A DNA stretch of 64,000 nt, from assembly GCA_034620365.1 (NCBI GenBank), contig JAQGEQ010000071.1, positions 4,588,001-4,652,000 on the forward strand. Direction: 5' to 3'. Both the position numbers and the translations under genes were made by a program. This document shows positions 39,670 through 51,777 of the stretch, one piece after another; position 1 is the stretch's first letter; each line of letters begins with the position of its first letter. The notes under the pieces were generated by a model. It searched no databases. It was not told the origin of the DNA and was given only the letters and a program-made list of their open reading frames with translations. The stretch is from Pegea sp. RAD2-039 (lineage: Eukaryota; Chordata; Thaliacea; Salpida; Salpidae).

Positions 39670-41236
39670 CATTGAATGCAAGACTAGCTTGGATGACACA
39701 AGAATGTCCATCTTTCATTGTAGCATTGCTGGTAGGAATAAAAGGCAATATCAGCAGTTCTACATTCCCAAATAAAGTTATTCTTTCCCTGTTTGTTTTA
39801 CATTACTTTAACAGATATACAATATTTGATAGTTTATTACTTCACTTTCCTCAAGCTAGCCAATCTTGATATATTTCAATCTTGATCATTTGAACCCAAA
39901 CCTGTTTATTGTCATAAAACAAATTCAATGTCTATGAATTTGCAAAATCTAGCTGAGAGACAGTTATAAGATGTTATACTGAAAATGAAGTTATATCTTT
40001 AAACATATTAAATATCTCAACTATAATAAAGTAAGGAGAAAGCATCATAAGTTTGGATTACATTTATCTTCTTGATACCCTAAATCTTATCAAAAACAAA
40101 TATATTATTTCTCGCTTTCTTACAAGTCACGTGATGACAATTTGGTGGTTTGTTTGTAAATAGTTTTTGTTGTAGGGCCTTTAGTATGCCATAAATATAA
40201 AAGATTTGAAATTTGTACAAAATGGTAGATAACTCAATATACCAAATCTAATAAATTCCTGACAGCCAACTAATTTCTTTTTTGTTTTTAAGATAATTAT
40301 TTAAGTTTAGTGATTGTTTTTTCAGATCATTTATTTATACATTTCGTATGAGCAACAAAAGCACTCCCGTTTCTATTGGTCTGGCTGTATTTGCATTTTT
40401 ATTCACATTTGTAAATGGTTATACTATTTCTAAATATTTAACTATTCAAGTTGAATTAGAAGAAAGTTGGAAGTATTCTTTTCAATTTATTACAGGTGTA
40501 GTAACTTTTTACACATTTTTTTTCACTTATTTATATTAAATTAGTGTTTATATATCAACATAGTTTATAAATTGTTTCAAATATAAATAATTTAGTGATA
40601 AATAAACTCTTAAAAAATTAAAAAATAAACCTCAAAACAGACTGTAGTTTATCAAAATAAATATTTTAGAAATAGTAAACAAAAAGTAAATAAATATTTA
40701 ATAAGCTTGAATTATTTTTCTATTAACACTACTCACTTTTACATCATTTTAACCAGGAGTAGCAATTTAGTTAATTGGCTTTATTATTAATAACCATAGC
40801 GACCACATTTTATTAAACCTTCGCAAACCTGGTGAAACTGGATACAAAATTCCGCGTGGTGGCGTATTTGAGTTTGTCTCGGGTGCGAATTTTTTCGGTG
40901 AAATAGTAGAATGGTGGGGGTTGGCTATTGCTTCAAATTTTCAGCTTCCTATTATGTGTTTTGCCATTTCAACCACATTTTCAATTGGCTGCAGAGCTTG
41001 TTCTCATCATCGGTTGGTGTTTTATAACTATTAGTAAAAAACTTGCATTTGCTTGTTGACTTTTAGCAAACTTAAGCTTTACTAGTACTGACTAGTCAAC
41101 AAAAATATTAAAAAATAGAAAAACATTTAAACCAAAAATCAGTATTTAAACAAAATAAATTCTTGTCAGATTCTATTTGGAAAAGTTTGATGATTATCCA
41201 AAAACCCGCAGAGCATGGATCCCTTTTATACTTTAA
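39670..41236 (+). pseudogene. SRD5A1: Steroid 5-alpha-reductase pseudogene
   Basis: Matches the C-terminal three quarters of 3-oxo-5-alpha-steroid 4-dehydrogenase (ER membrane, NADPH-dependent). Four exon-like blocks: 39670-39814, 40326-40495, 40757-41012, 41170-41236. Tokens: ARLAWMTQECPSF, HYFNR, NNHSDHILLNLRKPGETGYK, IPRGGVFEFVSGANFFGE, and the C-terminus FYLEKFDDYPKTRRAWIPF. Lesions: at 40768-40770 a TAG stands where the family has Trp (ATT TAG TTA ATT GGC). The first exon ends AACAG followed by atatac, not gt, so the donor looks mutated. No N-terminal exon is visible upstream in the block. All other phases still fit. The remaining codons are well conserved, so decay is recent. It lies in a block that interrupts GPCR unit 1. 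A functional gene with an unusual AT donor and stop readthrough is possible but unlikely. Confidence 0.85.
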
Positions 41237-42094
41237 AAACTTTATTTATTCAATTGTAATTAAAAATTTGATTTTTCTGAAATTTTACAGAATTTGTCAT
41301 CGTTTTATGTAATTTTAAATATTTCATTTTGGATAGATTTTTAATGAAATTTATAGACTTTATTTTCATGCTGAGTTAGTTACTGCTTTTTCAGCTTAGT
41401 GTTTATTAACATTTAATTCGCTTTTAAACTTCTAAATTAATTTTTTTTTGAATTTTGTTTTTGCTTATATCTCATAAAAATTGATTGACAAATTACCGAT
41501 AATTCCACAAGTTTTATATTATAACAGATTGACAAATGTGAAAGACAATATTTGAAGTAAATAATCACAAATTATTTGAAGCATTTCTTGAAGCGTTCAG
41601 TAAATAAAAATGGAAAATTTTATATCTAACATATTCAATATTGAAACAAAAAGTTTTATTTGTATTTTATATAATCAATAAAACAAATGTTTCAAACATT
41701 TTTTAACTGAATATAACTTTGACAAGTTAATAAGTAAAACATTTATGTACTAATAAGAAATTTATCCAAAATCTTGCTAAGTTTATGATAAAAGTTAAGT
41801 TGAAATTTCATCAGAATTTTGGTTGAGAAATAAAGTTCCAATTGCTTTAAAATTGAGTTAAATTATTTATTGATTAAAAATGGCTTTAGATGCATTCCAA
41901 ACAATGGTTATCGTTTTAAAAAAGTTATTACTCTACTAGGTGTTCTTAAAGTTGTTGAGCGGTTTATTTTGAATGAAGAGCCTCTGAGGACGTTTAGTCT
42001 CTGAAAACGTATAAGAGATTTCAATCTGAGAAGTTAAGATGGCAAAAATCATGAATAGTTTTAAATAGTAATAGAAGGTCAGAAAAAAGCGTTG

Positions 42095-42606
42095 ATATTA
42101 TATCTCTTTTTATATCAAGTTTATTAATAGCTATTCCAATAAGTATTTTTGATTTTATTTTAGGTTTTTCAATTTTCTATGTAAACAACTTCTTGCGTAA
42201 TCTTGTTGGCAAGCGATAGTTATGTTTTCATAAAAAAATTCTATAAAACGTTTTGCTTTGTACCTGTTTTGCTTCTGCATCCTGTTTATCGTTATAATAA
42301 ACGTTTAAAGCCGCTCAGAGTAAATTATTTGAATAAAAAGTTTGTTAGTTCAATCTGAAAACATTTATGGCATCAGTAACTAGGCTTTGAGTTTGAAGAT
42401 CAAAAATGATAAAGATTCTACTAAAGTTCTTCACTGTATTCTACATTGACCTCATTTTTTTTTTAATATCATTCTGTGATCTTAGTAGTTGGCAGTGAAC
42501 ATCAGATCATTTAAAGAAAAAATTAAAGAAAGCAAAGTGCTACAAATGGAACTATTTGGTTTCAATGGTAATAGTGATATAACAGTCTTCACTATTCCTG
42601 TCCTTA
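42095..42606 (+). repeat. Tandem duplication unit 1, distal part
   Basis: Nearly identical to 48645-49160. It includes a fragment that in unit 2 reads into an Arf-like GTPase motif; here it is cut by the SINE that starts at about 42607. Confidence 0.8.
42493..42606 (+). pseudogene. Arf-like GTPase fragment, copy 1
   Basis: Open frame parallel to 49045-49209, ending in TIPVLI right where the SINE begins, so the NKQD motif is lost. No P-loop or switch regions are found nearby. Probably a piece of a small GTPase gene carried along in the duplicated DNA. Confidence 0.4.
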
Positions 42607-42895
42607 TAGTATATCCGCCTCCGCAGTGGTGTTGTCACGCCGGCCCAATACACGGGAGGTCCTGGGCTAGAACTCTGGTGGACATATACTTGCCAGAAGT
42701 AAAACACCAAAATATCCGGGTAGACGGGCCTTGCTCGTCTATTTTATGACAAAACTTGTAGAAGACACAAAACTCTGAAATTAAAGTCGGAGTTGGAGCC
42801 TCGTAGGCAGTTTGTCGCTGTACTCAGTGTCGTTCCGGTTACTCCTACGACGTCAGCTGGGCGTTAGTCTTTCTATCCGCTGCATCCTTTAAAAA
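42607..42895 (+). mobile_element. tRNA-derived SINE, copy 3
   Basis: Close copy of the SINE at 34.1 kb, same orientation: tccgcctccgcagtggtgtt head, gggctagaactc in the B-box position, then the shared body ending near ctttctatccgctgc. The insertion interrupts the small-GTPase fragment, and unit 2 has no SINE here, so it arrived after the duplication or unit 2 descends from the empty form. Confidence 0.85.
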
Positions 42896-43261
42896 CGAGC
42901 CCACCGCCTAACTAGCATACCGAGAGATGCAAGGAATTAAAAGCATTTCAGGCTGAAGAAAAGTTGTTAAAAGTTAAGTTGATTCTACAAGAGAATATAG
43001 ATAGATATATTCAGTATTTGAAAATCATGGAGAAGAATTGGCTTCAAAAATATTGGTATATTTTGACAACATTATTATTAAAAACGACTCACTGCAGGAC
43101 TTGCACTTTTACTATAAGGGGTTTCTAAAGCTAGTTGAAGATGGCAAAACAGTTTGATTGAAGTATCTGTAGCAAAACGGATTTCCGTTCTTGACTGATG
43201 AAAGGTTTTTTTTCTGTTGAATTCCAATACTATTTATGCACGTTATAAAATGATGTATTTT
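42896..43261. other. Unassigned stretch between duplication units
   Basis: About 365 bp between the SINE and the start of unit 2 homology. One plus-strand frame is open for roughly 60 codons and Lys/Glu/Ile rich, but it matches nothing I recognise and has no clear start or splice context. Confidence 0.4.
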
Positions 43262-43806
43262 AGAATTTATAGATTCTAAATTTAATTTTACCTCATAAAA
43301 TACTCAGTTTTAGAAAAAGAAGCTAAATAATAAGTTTATTACAAGTAGATTAATTTTTTGAACTAATTCTAATAAGAAAAAGCTTATATTTCAAAGGTAG
43401 AAAGTAGAAATAGTATTAGCTGCTTGCATTGTTTGCTGATTCAATGAAAAATAATTAAAATTGTTTTTTTTTTAAAACGAATTTTTCTTAAAAATTAAAA
43501 TACATTTTTCAATTAATTTTTGATATAGTTGTCTTAAACGTGATGAAAATTATCACTTCCGATTTAATCTTTTAATAAAGTAGATGACATTTAGAAATCA
43601 AATCACTTTTTCAAAAACATTTCCACTAATTAAAACTTTTAAAGTTTGAGTATTTTAGGTAAAAGATGGGCAGATACTTTAGAAAAATGAAAAGTTTTAT
43701 TTGTAATTTACAGTCTTCTAAGTTTTTATCTCAAAAAGATTTTCAAATTTCTTCTCATTTTTTTCTGACTAGAATTTTACTTACAAGGTATCAGCTAATA
43801 AACAAA

Positions 43807-46800
43807 ATGAAAGAACATTTGCTTCTGATATATTGTTTGATTTCTTCAATGTTCATACTCTTTCCGATTTCAACAGCAAATTTAACCGAAAAAATGTTTG
43901 GAAACACTGAAAACATCACAAACATAGCAAGATTTGAAGTAAATGATATGGAGATGTAAATAAAAGATTTTTAAAATTTAAGTTTTTATTGAGTATATAA
44001 CTGGTTAAATTTTTTTTGTTCAAAAACTTAATGCTTCTTTAAATCAATTTAATTAATAAAGAATTCTAAATTTTCAAACCTTAGAGACCTTAGCAGAAAC
44101 CAATCTGTAATTACTTTATTTGCTAACGACTCAGATGATGAAGTTTATCGTCAGCCTCATGCAGATGACAGGTTAGTTAAATCGGATTTTTCAAGCTTGA
44201 AAAACATTTCAGATCAGTTGAGTTGTGTAAGATTATGAATAAAATATTTTTGAAAAATAATTTGTATATACTAACAAAAACTGTTATTGTTGTTTCTGTG
44301 TTGAATGAATAAAAGTGGATTTTATAAATAACCTTTCCAAATTTTAAAGTACAATTTGTAAATACTAAAAAAAGCTTTAAAGGTATGTATTTATTTGAGA
44401 TGAAAATTAGACAAAGAAAAAGAAGTACAAGAAAAGAAGAATTCGAGTTAGACTCTTATTTGCACAATAATTTTCATGTTTTAGAAAAGTTTAAGACAGT
44501 GACTTAATGAAAAATAAACTAAACTACATCAATTAAGTTCGGATAACAAATTTTATTTGTAGAGGCAGTGGAAATGATACAATTTATATTTATGCAATTC
44601 TTGAGTATATTCCCATGTGAGTCTTAGTATGTAAAGAATTTCATGAAAAAATTAAAACAATTTAATTGAGTAGTTAGTATCTGGTTAAACAAGCTCCTAT
44701 TATAAAAGTGCAAAATACTTAAATATAAGTTTAATATTTATTTTAGGTTTCTTATTAAGGATGCATGGATACCAGATAGAATTCAAATAGAGGAAAGGTA
44801 CTTATGTAGAAAATATATTTCCTAAATATCAAAAAATTATACGGCTAGTAAAACATGAAGCTTAAAGAATTACAATTTACATAATCTTTTTTTTGGTTAA
44901 ATCTAGAAAACAAAAATATTTACAACCAGATCAACAAATAGTAGAAAATGTGTTAAAAAATTTATAAATATAATATATGTGGATATTATTAAAATTGATT
45001 TTCTATAATCTTATTTTTTTTAAGGTTTGAACCAATCAAGCTTCGTAGTCAAATGTAAGATTTTTTATTTATTTATTTATCTATTTCAATAAATGCGAAG
45101 GAGGGTACCTGAAAAGAGCACCTCTCGCTAATACACATTCTCACAAATAACATCTATTTAGCCAAAAATAAAGAAAGTAAAGTAGATGTAACACATGGTA
45201 TTTCGATATCACTCAAAGCATATAACAGTGAACAATTACATGGAATGTTAATAATATAAGAAAGAGAAAAAAATCACATTTTAGAAATGACAATGTTGGT
45301 AATATTAAAACGGTTCAACTTCTGCTTAAACAATGCGAGTGACTTCGACATGGCAATGTTTGATGTCAGCTGATTCCATGTATTAATTGTACGATATGAG
45401 AACAAATTTGCTCTGACCAATGTACTAGGTGATATAGGCTTATTAAGGTGTAATGTGTGTCGTCTGAGCTGATATAATTTGAAGGAGGGACTAATAGAAA
45501 AGAAATCATCAAACTGAATGTCAATTAAATTGTGGATAATTTTAAAAATAAGAATTAGGTCGTATTTAGTCCGTCGGATTTCCAAAGTATCTAAATTGAA
45601 GAAACTGAGACGATGTTTATAACTATTATATTTAATATCAAGTTTCCTTCATACTAATCTTGTAAATGTGGCCTGAACAGATTCGATTTTTTGATATCGC
45701 TAACTTGATATGGCATCCATGCACTGACATTGTGTTCAAGAATTGGACATACGTATAATTTGAAATGATTGATAAAAAAGCATGGGTTTTTAGAATTAAA
45801 GGTCTTTATAATAAGGAAGACAAGGTTGATTGATTTTCCAAAGATTTTGGAAACATAATTGGGCCATTTAAAAGTCAGATGATAGAGTAATGCCAAGGTC
45901 TAGGACCAAAGATACTCGTTGAATAATAAATCTATTGATGGAGTATTGGTTCAAGGAATTCACAGCTGGTTTACGAGAAAAAATGATAAGTACAGACTTT
46001 GTGGGCTGGATTCTGAGCTGCCAATTCGCAGACTAGTCTTCTACCGTGTGCAGTGCAGTTTGAAGTTTTGAAGGATTACAAGATAATAGCTTGATATCAT
46101 CTGCATATACAAACACTCTGACATCATCTACTGCTGCTAATCTTCTGATGAGGTCTTCGATGATTAAGATTAGATTAACTGATATTGTTGTTACAATCTC
46201 TTAATATAAAATAGAAATGGCCAAATTCGTATTTACTTTAAAAGCTACATTTATTTGTTTTAACTTAAATGAAATTTACAAACTTTTTGTAAAAATACTC
46301 AGAAAATAGATTTTAGTATTCTAGCTAGATGTTATGTTGTTGTTGACAACTATTAGCAGTTTTCAAGCATTTTTAAAAAGTGTTTTTCGGTTAATTCATT
46401 GAAAAATAAATTATATTTGGACCATACATCATTAGTGTGTATTTGTTTATTTGTATTGAGAAGCTATTAAATGTTAATTTATTTCAGCAAATTTGAGTAA
46501 AAAAATTATTTAAAAAAACTCAATTTATACATATTTTATAAATCTTTGGTTTCTACAATATTTTTACAGAGCTGCTATAAAACCATCTTCAGAAAGTTTA
46601 AAAAACAACTCTAAATCATCAAACAGAAAACCACAAGTTTTGAAAGATAAATTGTTTGGGTTTCCGTCGTTTTGTGATTACGAAACTTATGATGCTTGTT
46701 CAGATATCAAACTTCAAGAATGTTCACAATGCAGGTGATAATCAGAATGAGTAAACTCTTAAAATAGTAAATTTGTTGTAAGAGTTTTAAAGAAGTTTTC

Positions 46801-48386
46801 AACTTTAATCATTTCCAACATTTAACTTTAATATCTTTTTATTGTTAGTTTATCTGCTGCATCTTTTTTGATATTTTATTTTATGATAATTGGAGTTGTT
46901 ATCATTGGTGGAAATTTATCAATTCTTTTCACCATTTTTAAAAACTCTCCAAAAGATATTTCAAAAGTTGATGTCTTAAAAACATCTTTAGCTGTAGCGG
47001 ATATAGCACCAGGTAATTTATTTTCTATGCGCTAGATAGTAAAGTAGCAACTTATCTTGATTAAAACTTTATTAAAGCTTTTAAAATACTCTTGAATATA
47101 TAGGCAGTTAATTATTCAAAAATAATAATTGTAACTTTTCAATTAAACAAATAATCTAATGAGAAACATTGTAATATATATTAAGTAACATTTTCTTTTC
47201 AAGGTATCACTATATTTACTCAAGTGCTACCTAATATCATTTGGACACTTCAGCACACAGCAAACGAACTAGATAATAGCCAACTATCCTCTAAAAATAC
47301 AACAAAATCATATGTATTAGCTGTTTTATATCAGTTTTTTTACATATCTACCATGTATCAATTAACACTTATGTGTTTAATCCGTTTCTACGCTGTAGCC
47401 AGACCATTAAGATATAGAGAAATGAGTAAAGGAAAAGTTATTAAATGGATGATGCTTTTCTGGTTTTGTAGTTTACTATTTTCTTCAATGCCACGTTAGT
47501 AGATAAATGTTTATTATAATTAAACCTAAAAAACTAACTAGAAGTTTTGCAAACAAAAAACCATTTGTTTGTAGTTTGGATAAAGAGTCAATTTCATTCA
47601 TCTTATAGACACATTACTTTTATGTATAGCATCGCCTTAAAGAGTTTTAAAGAGTCGGCGCGAATGGCATTGGTGTTTTATTTCATCTTTTCTGTAGCTC
47701 CATATATAGTAATGGTAATTATATAGCTCTACCAGTTGTTATTTGCTTGTATTTTACTTTAATAAATGTAAGTAAGTTAGTTTGGTTAGATGCAATATTA
47801 ATAGCTAATCTTCAATATTAAAAGCTGGAAACATAACTGATAATGTGATTAATATAACATTTAGATGATAACAGCAGTTGCTACATGGTTTGCTGTTCGT
47901 AAACAACTAAAAAAAACTAAAAAACTATCTTCTCAAACTGCAAGTATTTTGAAAAAGGAAAAAGCTTTGAATAAAACTGTCTTAATGATGACTATTGGTT
48001 TCACTGTTACCACAGGTAGTAGAATGATAATTTTAAATTTATTTCCACCAGAAAATATCAAACTATTAAGAAATATTATGTTTTCAGTCCCTCAGATAAT
48101 CTTGGCTTACTTGGCCAATTTTCAATACTTTAAGACAAGTACAATTTCAGCACCTTTTCTCAGTGGATCTTGTATCTTTTTTGCGCGAAGGTTAACTTTA
48201 TGATCTTTCAAGTTTCAGAGATTTTAAATGAAATTTGTAAATTTTATCAACAGTATCATCAACCCACTGATTTCATTTTCTGAAAAGAAATTCAGAAGAG
48301 ACTTTTTGGAAAAACTTACAAACTCACTAAGCTCATGGACTAATAAAACATCTGTTACTTCACCTACAGTTTCTACCAGAGTTTAA
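43807..48386 (+). CDS. Orphan class-A GPCR with long N-terminus, copy 2
   Basis: Paralogue of the receptor at 34.8 kb. Twelve exons: 43807-43955, 44097-44171, 44563-44616, 44747-44797, 45025-45054, 46488-46496, 46570-46734, 46849-47012, 47204-47494, 47575-47714, 47865-48190, 48254-48386; 528 residues, no internal stop. Signal peptide identical to copy 1. The transmembrane exon with LIRFYAVARPLRY differs at two of 91 residues; the TM6-TM7 exon differs at about ten of 112. The third and fourth exons code for quite different extracellular residues from copy 1. The Arg/Lys-rich exon of copy 1 is missing (66 nt, so frame is kept). The 9-nt exon at 46488 is inferred only from phase and from the exon at the same place in copy 1. 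The open frame continues upstream to an ATG at 43666, which is not favoured. Confidence 0.8.
45060..46195 (-). mobile_element. Truncated LINE in GPCR copy 2 intron
   Basis: Minus-strand non-LTR element inside the intron 45055-46487. Near its upstream end (about 46.1 kb) it has the reverse transcriptase active-site box FVYADDIKLL; later come LIFKIIHNL, INTWNQLTS and LFKQKLNRFNITNIVISKM then a stop, a C-terminus typical of CR1/Jockey-like elements. The frame is broken (stops and a frameshift around 45.66-45.95 kb), so it is dead. The 3'UTR matches the fragments at 28.7 and 33.3 kb and ends in an ataaataaataaa tail at 45061. Confidence 0.9.
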
Positions 48387-49044
48387 CTTCATTTTATTTT
48401 CAATTCAATAATTTGTCATTGATTGTTTGTATCAAAAACAAATATAAGGCTGTGTGAAAAATAAGCTGATTTTCTAACCATTTTATAGTTATCCAATAAA
48501 CTTTGGTCAAAAATGACTTCTTCAAGGCCTTTCCATGATTAGCTTATCTTCTTAAAAATTCTAATTATTTATTAACTTTGTTAGCTTTTAAAAAGTTTTT
48601 GATTGGAAAAACTAAAACAAATGTAAAATTATATATATATCTATATATATTATCTCTTTTTTATATCAAATTTAGTTATAGCTATTCCAATAAGTATATT
48701 TGATTCTTTTTTAGGTTTTGAATTTTCTATGTAAACAACTTCTTGCGTAATTTTGTTGGCAAGCGATAGTTATGTTTTCATAAAAAATTCTATAAAACTT
48801 TTTGCTTTGTACCTGTTTTGCTTCTGCATCCTGTTTATCTTTTAAATGAACGTTTAAAGCCGCTCAGAGTAAATCATTTGAATAAAAAGTTTGTTAGTTC
48901 AATCTGAAAACATTTATGACATCAATAACTAGGCTTTGTGTTTGAAGATGAAAAATGATAAAGGTTCTACTAAAGTTCTTCACTGCATTCTACATTGACC
49001 TCACTCTCTTTTTGAATATTATTGTGTGATCTTAGTAGTTGGCA

Positions 49045-49209
49045 GTGAACATCAGATCATTTAAAAAAAAATTTAAAGAAAGCAAAGTGCTACAAATGGA
49101 ACTATTTGGTTTCAATGGTAATAATGATATAACAGTCTTCACTATTCCTGTCCTTATTCTAGCCAATAAACAAGATGATAATAGTGTAAAGAAGGTTGAG
49201 ATACGATAG
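49045..49209 (+). pseudogene. Arf-like GTPase fragment, copy 2
   Basis: A frame of 54 codons containing TIPVLILANKQD, the G4 guanine-specificity motif of Arf/Arl GTPases, preceded by a helix-like KFKESKVLQMELFGFNG. It ends at TAG shortly after the motif. P-loop, switch I/II and G5 are not found in the neighbourhood, so this is a fragment or one exon of a lost gene. The same fragment in unit 1 is interrupted by a SINE. Confidence 0.45.
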
Positions 49210-49525
49210 CTATCTTGTCGTTGACGCACAGACAAAGTCATGCCCATGGTAAAGTGTTTTCATCTGAAACTCTTTTGGACTCTTTTAGTCAATTTTTGTA
49301 GGCAAGAAAGTCGTACGCGAGTAAATACTTTGCCTACGATTTTAAGCAAGGATGTTCCTTTTTGATTATTGCAGTCGGACGTGGTACTCTTTTTGACCAA
49401 CGTCATAATTTTTGCATCTTTGCATGTTTTCTGGAATCTCTCCATCTTTCTAACATAGCGAGTTTTAGACTGTTTCAGTAGGTCAGGTAGTGTAACGTCG
49501 CTACCTGGTGCTTTTTAACATCCAT
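49195..49525 (-). mobile_element. LINE reverse transcriptase fragment (family B)
   Basis: Minus-strand frame with the order seen in the N-terminal RT region of non-LTR elements: KAPGSDVTLPDLLK, then MTLVKKSTTSDCNN, GTSLLKIVGKVFTRV, then RLSCLQKL and SVRQRQ. These correspond to the KAPGxDGI, KKGDxxxCxNYRxISLL and AR/R-Q-rich blocks. The region with the catalytic YADD box is not present. Different part of the ORF from the family A copies, so whether it is the same family cannot be said. Confidence 0.75.
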
Positions 49526-50124
49526 TGCAGAAATATATAACACAACTACATTGAAAGTTTCCTAAATTAAATAAACGAATCAACAGACGAACGACATATT
49601 GGATATAAGTATTTTTTAAGCATCTTATACGTATAATAAACTATAAAATGTTAATAACTAAATATACTCTATAATACTAACATTATTCAATTTTCTTTAC
49701 TCAATGAATTTCATTACATCTTACCTGTAGGCAAGTTATAAGTATTAAAGGTATTTTAGACATTACCAAGAGCATGTAAGTTTTGAATAACGAGCCTTTA
49801 GCTGAAAGTGAAAAATTCAAAAATCTTACTTCTAGTTATTTTTAAATTACCCATCTTAAGTATTATTGCATTTTTTTGACTAGGAAAAGCTTCAGATTTT
49901 TTATATTAACAATTTTTTTTTAATAAATTCTTTCTAAAATTATTATGTTTTGTAGAATAACTCCAATTTGATAAATAAAAATGTGAAATTGATCACTTTT
50001 ATTTTTCTTTATGTTACTTTTTAATAAAAACTGATACAATAAAAATATTCAGTAGAATTTGATTTTTCATATTTTTAACTTTGCAGCTATTGAAGTTTTT
50101 CTTTTTTATTTATAAATATTTTCA

Positions 50125-51777
50125 ATGCATCCTAAAAATAAAGATGATGTTATTCAGGTATGTTCTAGTATTTATTATTTGATTAAAATTTTTTGAAAAA
50201 ATACTTAAATGAATTCTTTCTTATTAATCTATTCTTTAATATTATATATTTTGTGTTTTATTAAACTAAATACTTATTAGTTTTATGTTTGTATGCCTTG
50301 GTAATATTTATATTTAAAGTTTATTGAATATTAAATAATTTTAAAAATAAATCCATTTCTGTGATTGATATAGTATTAATAATATTATTAATTCTTATCA
50401 AAACTTTGGGTATATAATATTATCTATTAAATTATAGTTATTTAAATTAAACATTATATAAATATATATAATATATATTTGATTATACTTTTGATTTGAA
50501 TTAATGTTTATTATAATAAGATATTCTATTTAAAACATATATGTAATATTTAGAAAATTTAGAAAACTCAAAATTATATATTGTTTCAAATATAGGTTTA
50601 GGATTATTATGTTTATTTTTTCATTAAAATCTTTTTTTATAATAATAAAATTACTATACTTATCAATTCTAATTTATAATTAGGTAAAATGATTATAATT
50701 TTTAATATTTGTAGATGCTTTTTTCAATTCCATCAGATTTTGTTACATCTATCAACACTGTCAAATTAGTTATAAAGTATTTAAAGTTCCTATTATTTCA
50801 TCGTTCTCAAATTCCTCAACCATTTGAGTTATTACAACGAAATAGAAGTTCTCTGTAAGTTTGATACATAAAGCATTTGAAAGTTAGAAACTAATTCTAT
50901 TTGTAAATAAAATAGATATTATCTTTTTAATGTTGACTTTTTAATCTCAGAAATAAAACATTTAAGCAAAAAACATCATCTAAAAGATATGAAGTTTTAC
51001 TGGAAAGTCTTCAACAAATAGAAGAGGTATTAATGAAGATCATAAAGAAAGATGATGAGTTTAAAATTGCTATCCTATTTGGAGCTAGTATATTTCATAT
51101 AGATGAAATTTTCACAATAGGGCAAAGTAAAGGTAATAACAGTTTACTTCTAAGTTAATAAATTTATAATAAACTGATATTTTATAAAGTTTATTTAAAT
51201 TAAAATATTTTTATTTATATATAGCTTCTTCTATAATCAAAATCAGTTCTACTGTCGGTGAACAGTCTAAAAGCATAGATCACTTATGTAAGAAGTTTTG
51301 CCTTAATCTAATGACTTCGTTAAATGATGTGGACGAATACTGTCCTACTAAAACTTATGTTTTTATTAACATGAAAAAACCAGAACATAATACAGAAGTA
51401 ACCCCTTATCCTAATTTCAAGTGAGTCTATTTTTAAATGATAATTTTACTTTATTTTTTTTTGACTGTTTTTGTTATAGATTTGATAACAGTAAGCACAA
51501 AATGCATGTTGGCATTGAATACAATGAACCTTTGTCGATAGATCTAATTAATGAGGAATTTTCAAAAATTAGTTTAGGTTCAGGAAAAGAAAACGAACTT
51601 CCGGTAATTTAAACACATTTTACTATTTACTTTATTCATAATTGTTGAAATTAGGAGCAAGAAAAGATGAACAAAGCCCAAATAACTTTGATTGAGAAGA
51701 AATTAGATGATAAATCCGAAAATGAAAAGTCATTTATGTGGTTTCAAATCCCTATTACAATCAAAGGGTTTACTTAG
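50125..51777 (+). CDS. MAD2L1BP: p31comet, MAD2L1-binding protein
   Basis: HORMA-fold adaptor that binds closed Mad2 and, with the TRIP13 AAA-ATPase, disassembles the mitotic checkpoint complex. Six exons: 50125-50157, 50715-50854, 50951-51132, 51225-51420, 51480-51603, 51655-51777; 265 residues against 274 in human. Matches: a LLFHRSQIPQPFELL segment aligning with human YQRQQLPLPYEQL, a helix of the form LESLQQIEEVL, the ILFGASIF strand, and the C-terminal MWFQIPITIKGF, the counterpart of the family's WFQAPVTFKGF. This safety-belt-like C-terminus is the most telling signature. The start ATG begins a short exon that joins in phase, and the next exon also begins with ATG, so either could start the protein. 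Confidence 0.9.

Larger units (their letters stand above)
43262..49160 (+). repeat. Tandem duplication unit 2
   Basis: Copy of unit 1, in direct orientation, continuous through the GPCR gene and the small-GTPase fragment. Differences from unit 1: an extra 290 bp upstream of the start codon, loss of one exon-bearing segment, a LINE fragment in an intron, and no 2.8-kb block with the 5-alpha-reductase. Confidence 0.85.

Noticed and set aside
39815..40325. U12-type AT-AC intron in the 5-alpha-reductase
   Set aside because: The start atatac is not a good U12 donor (consensus atatcctt) and the end is a plain ttttcag; a mutated gtatac donor is simpler and agrees with the nearby nonsense codon.
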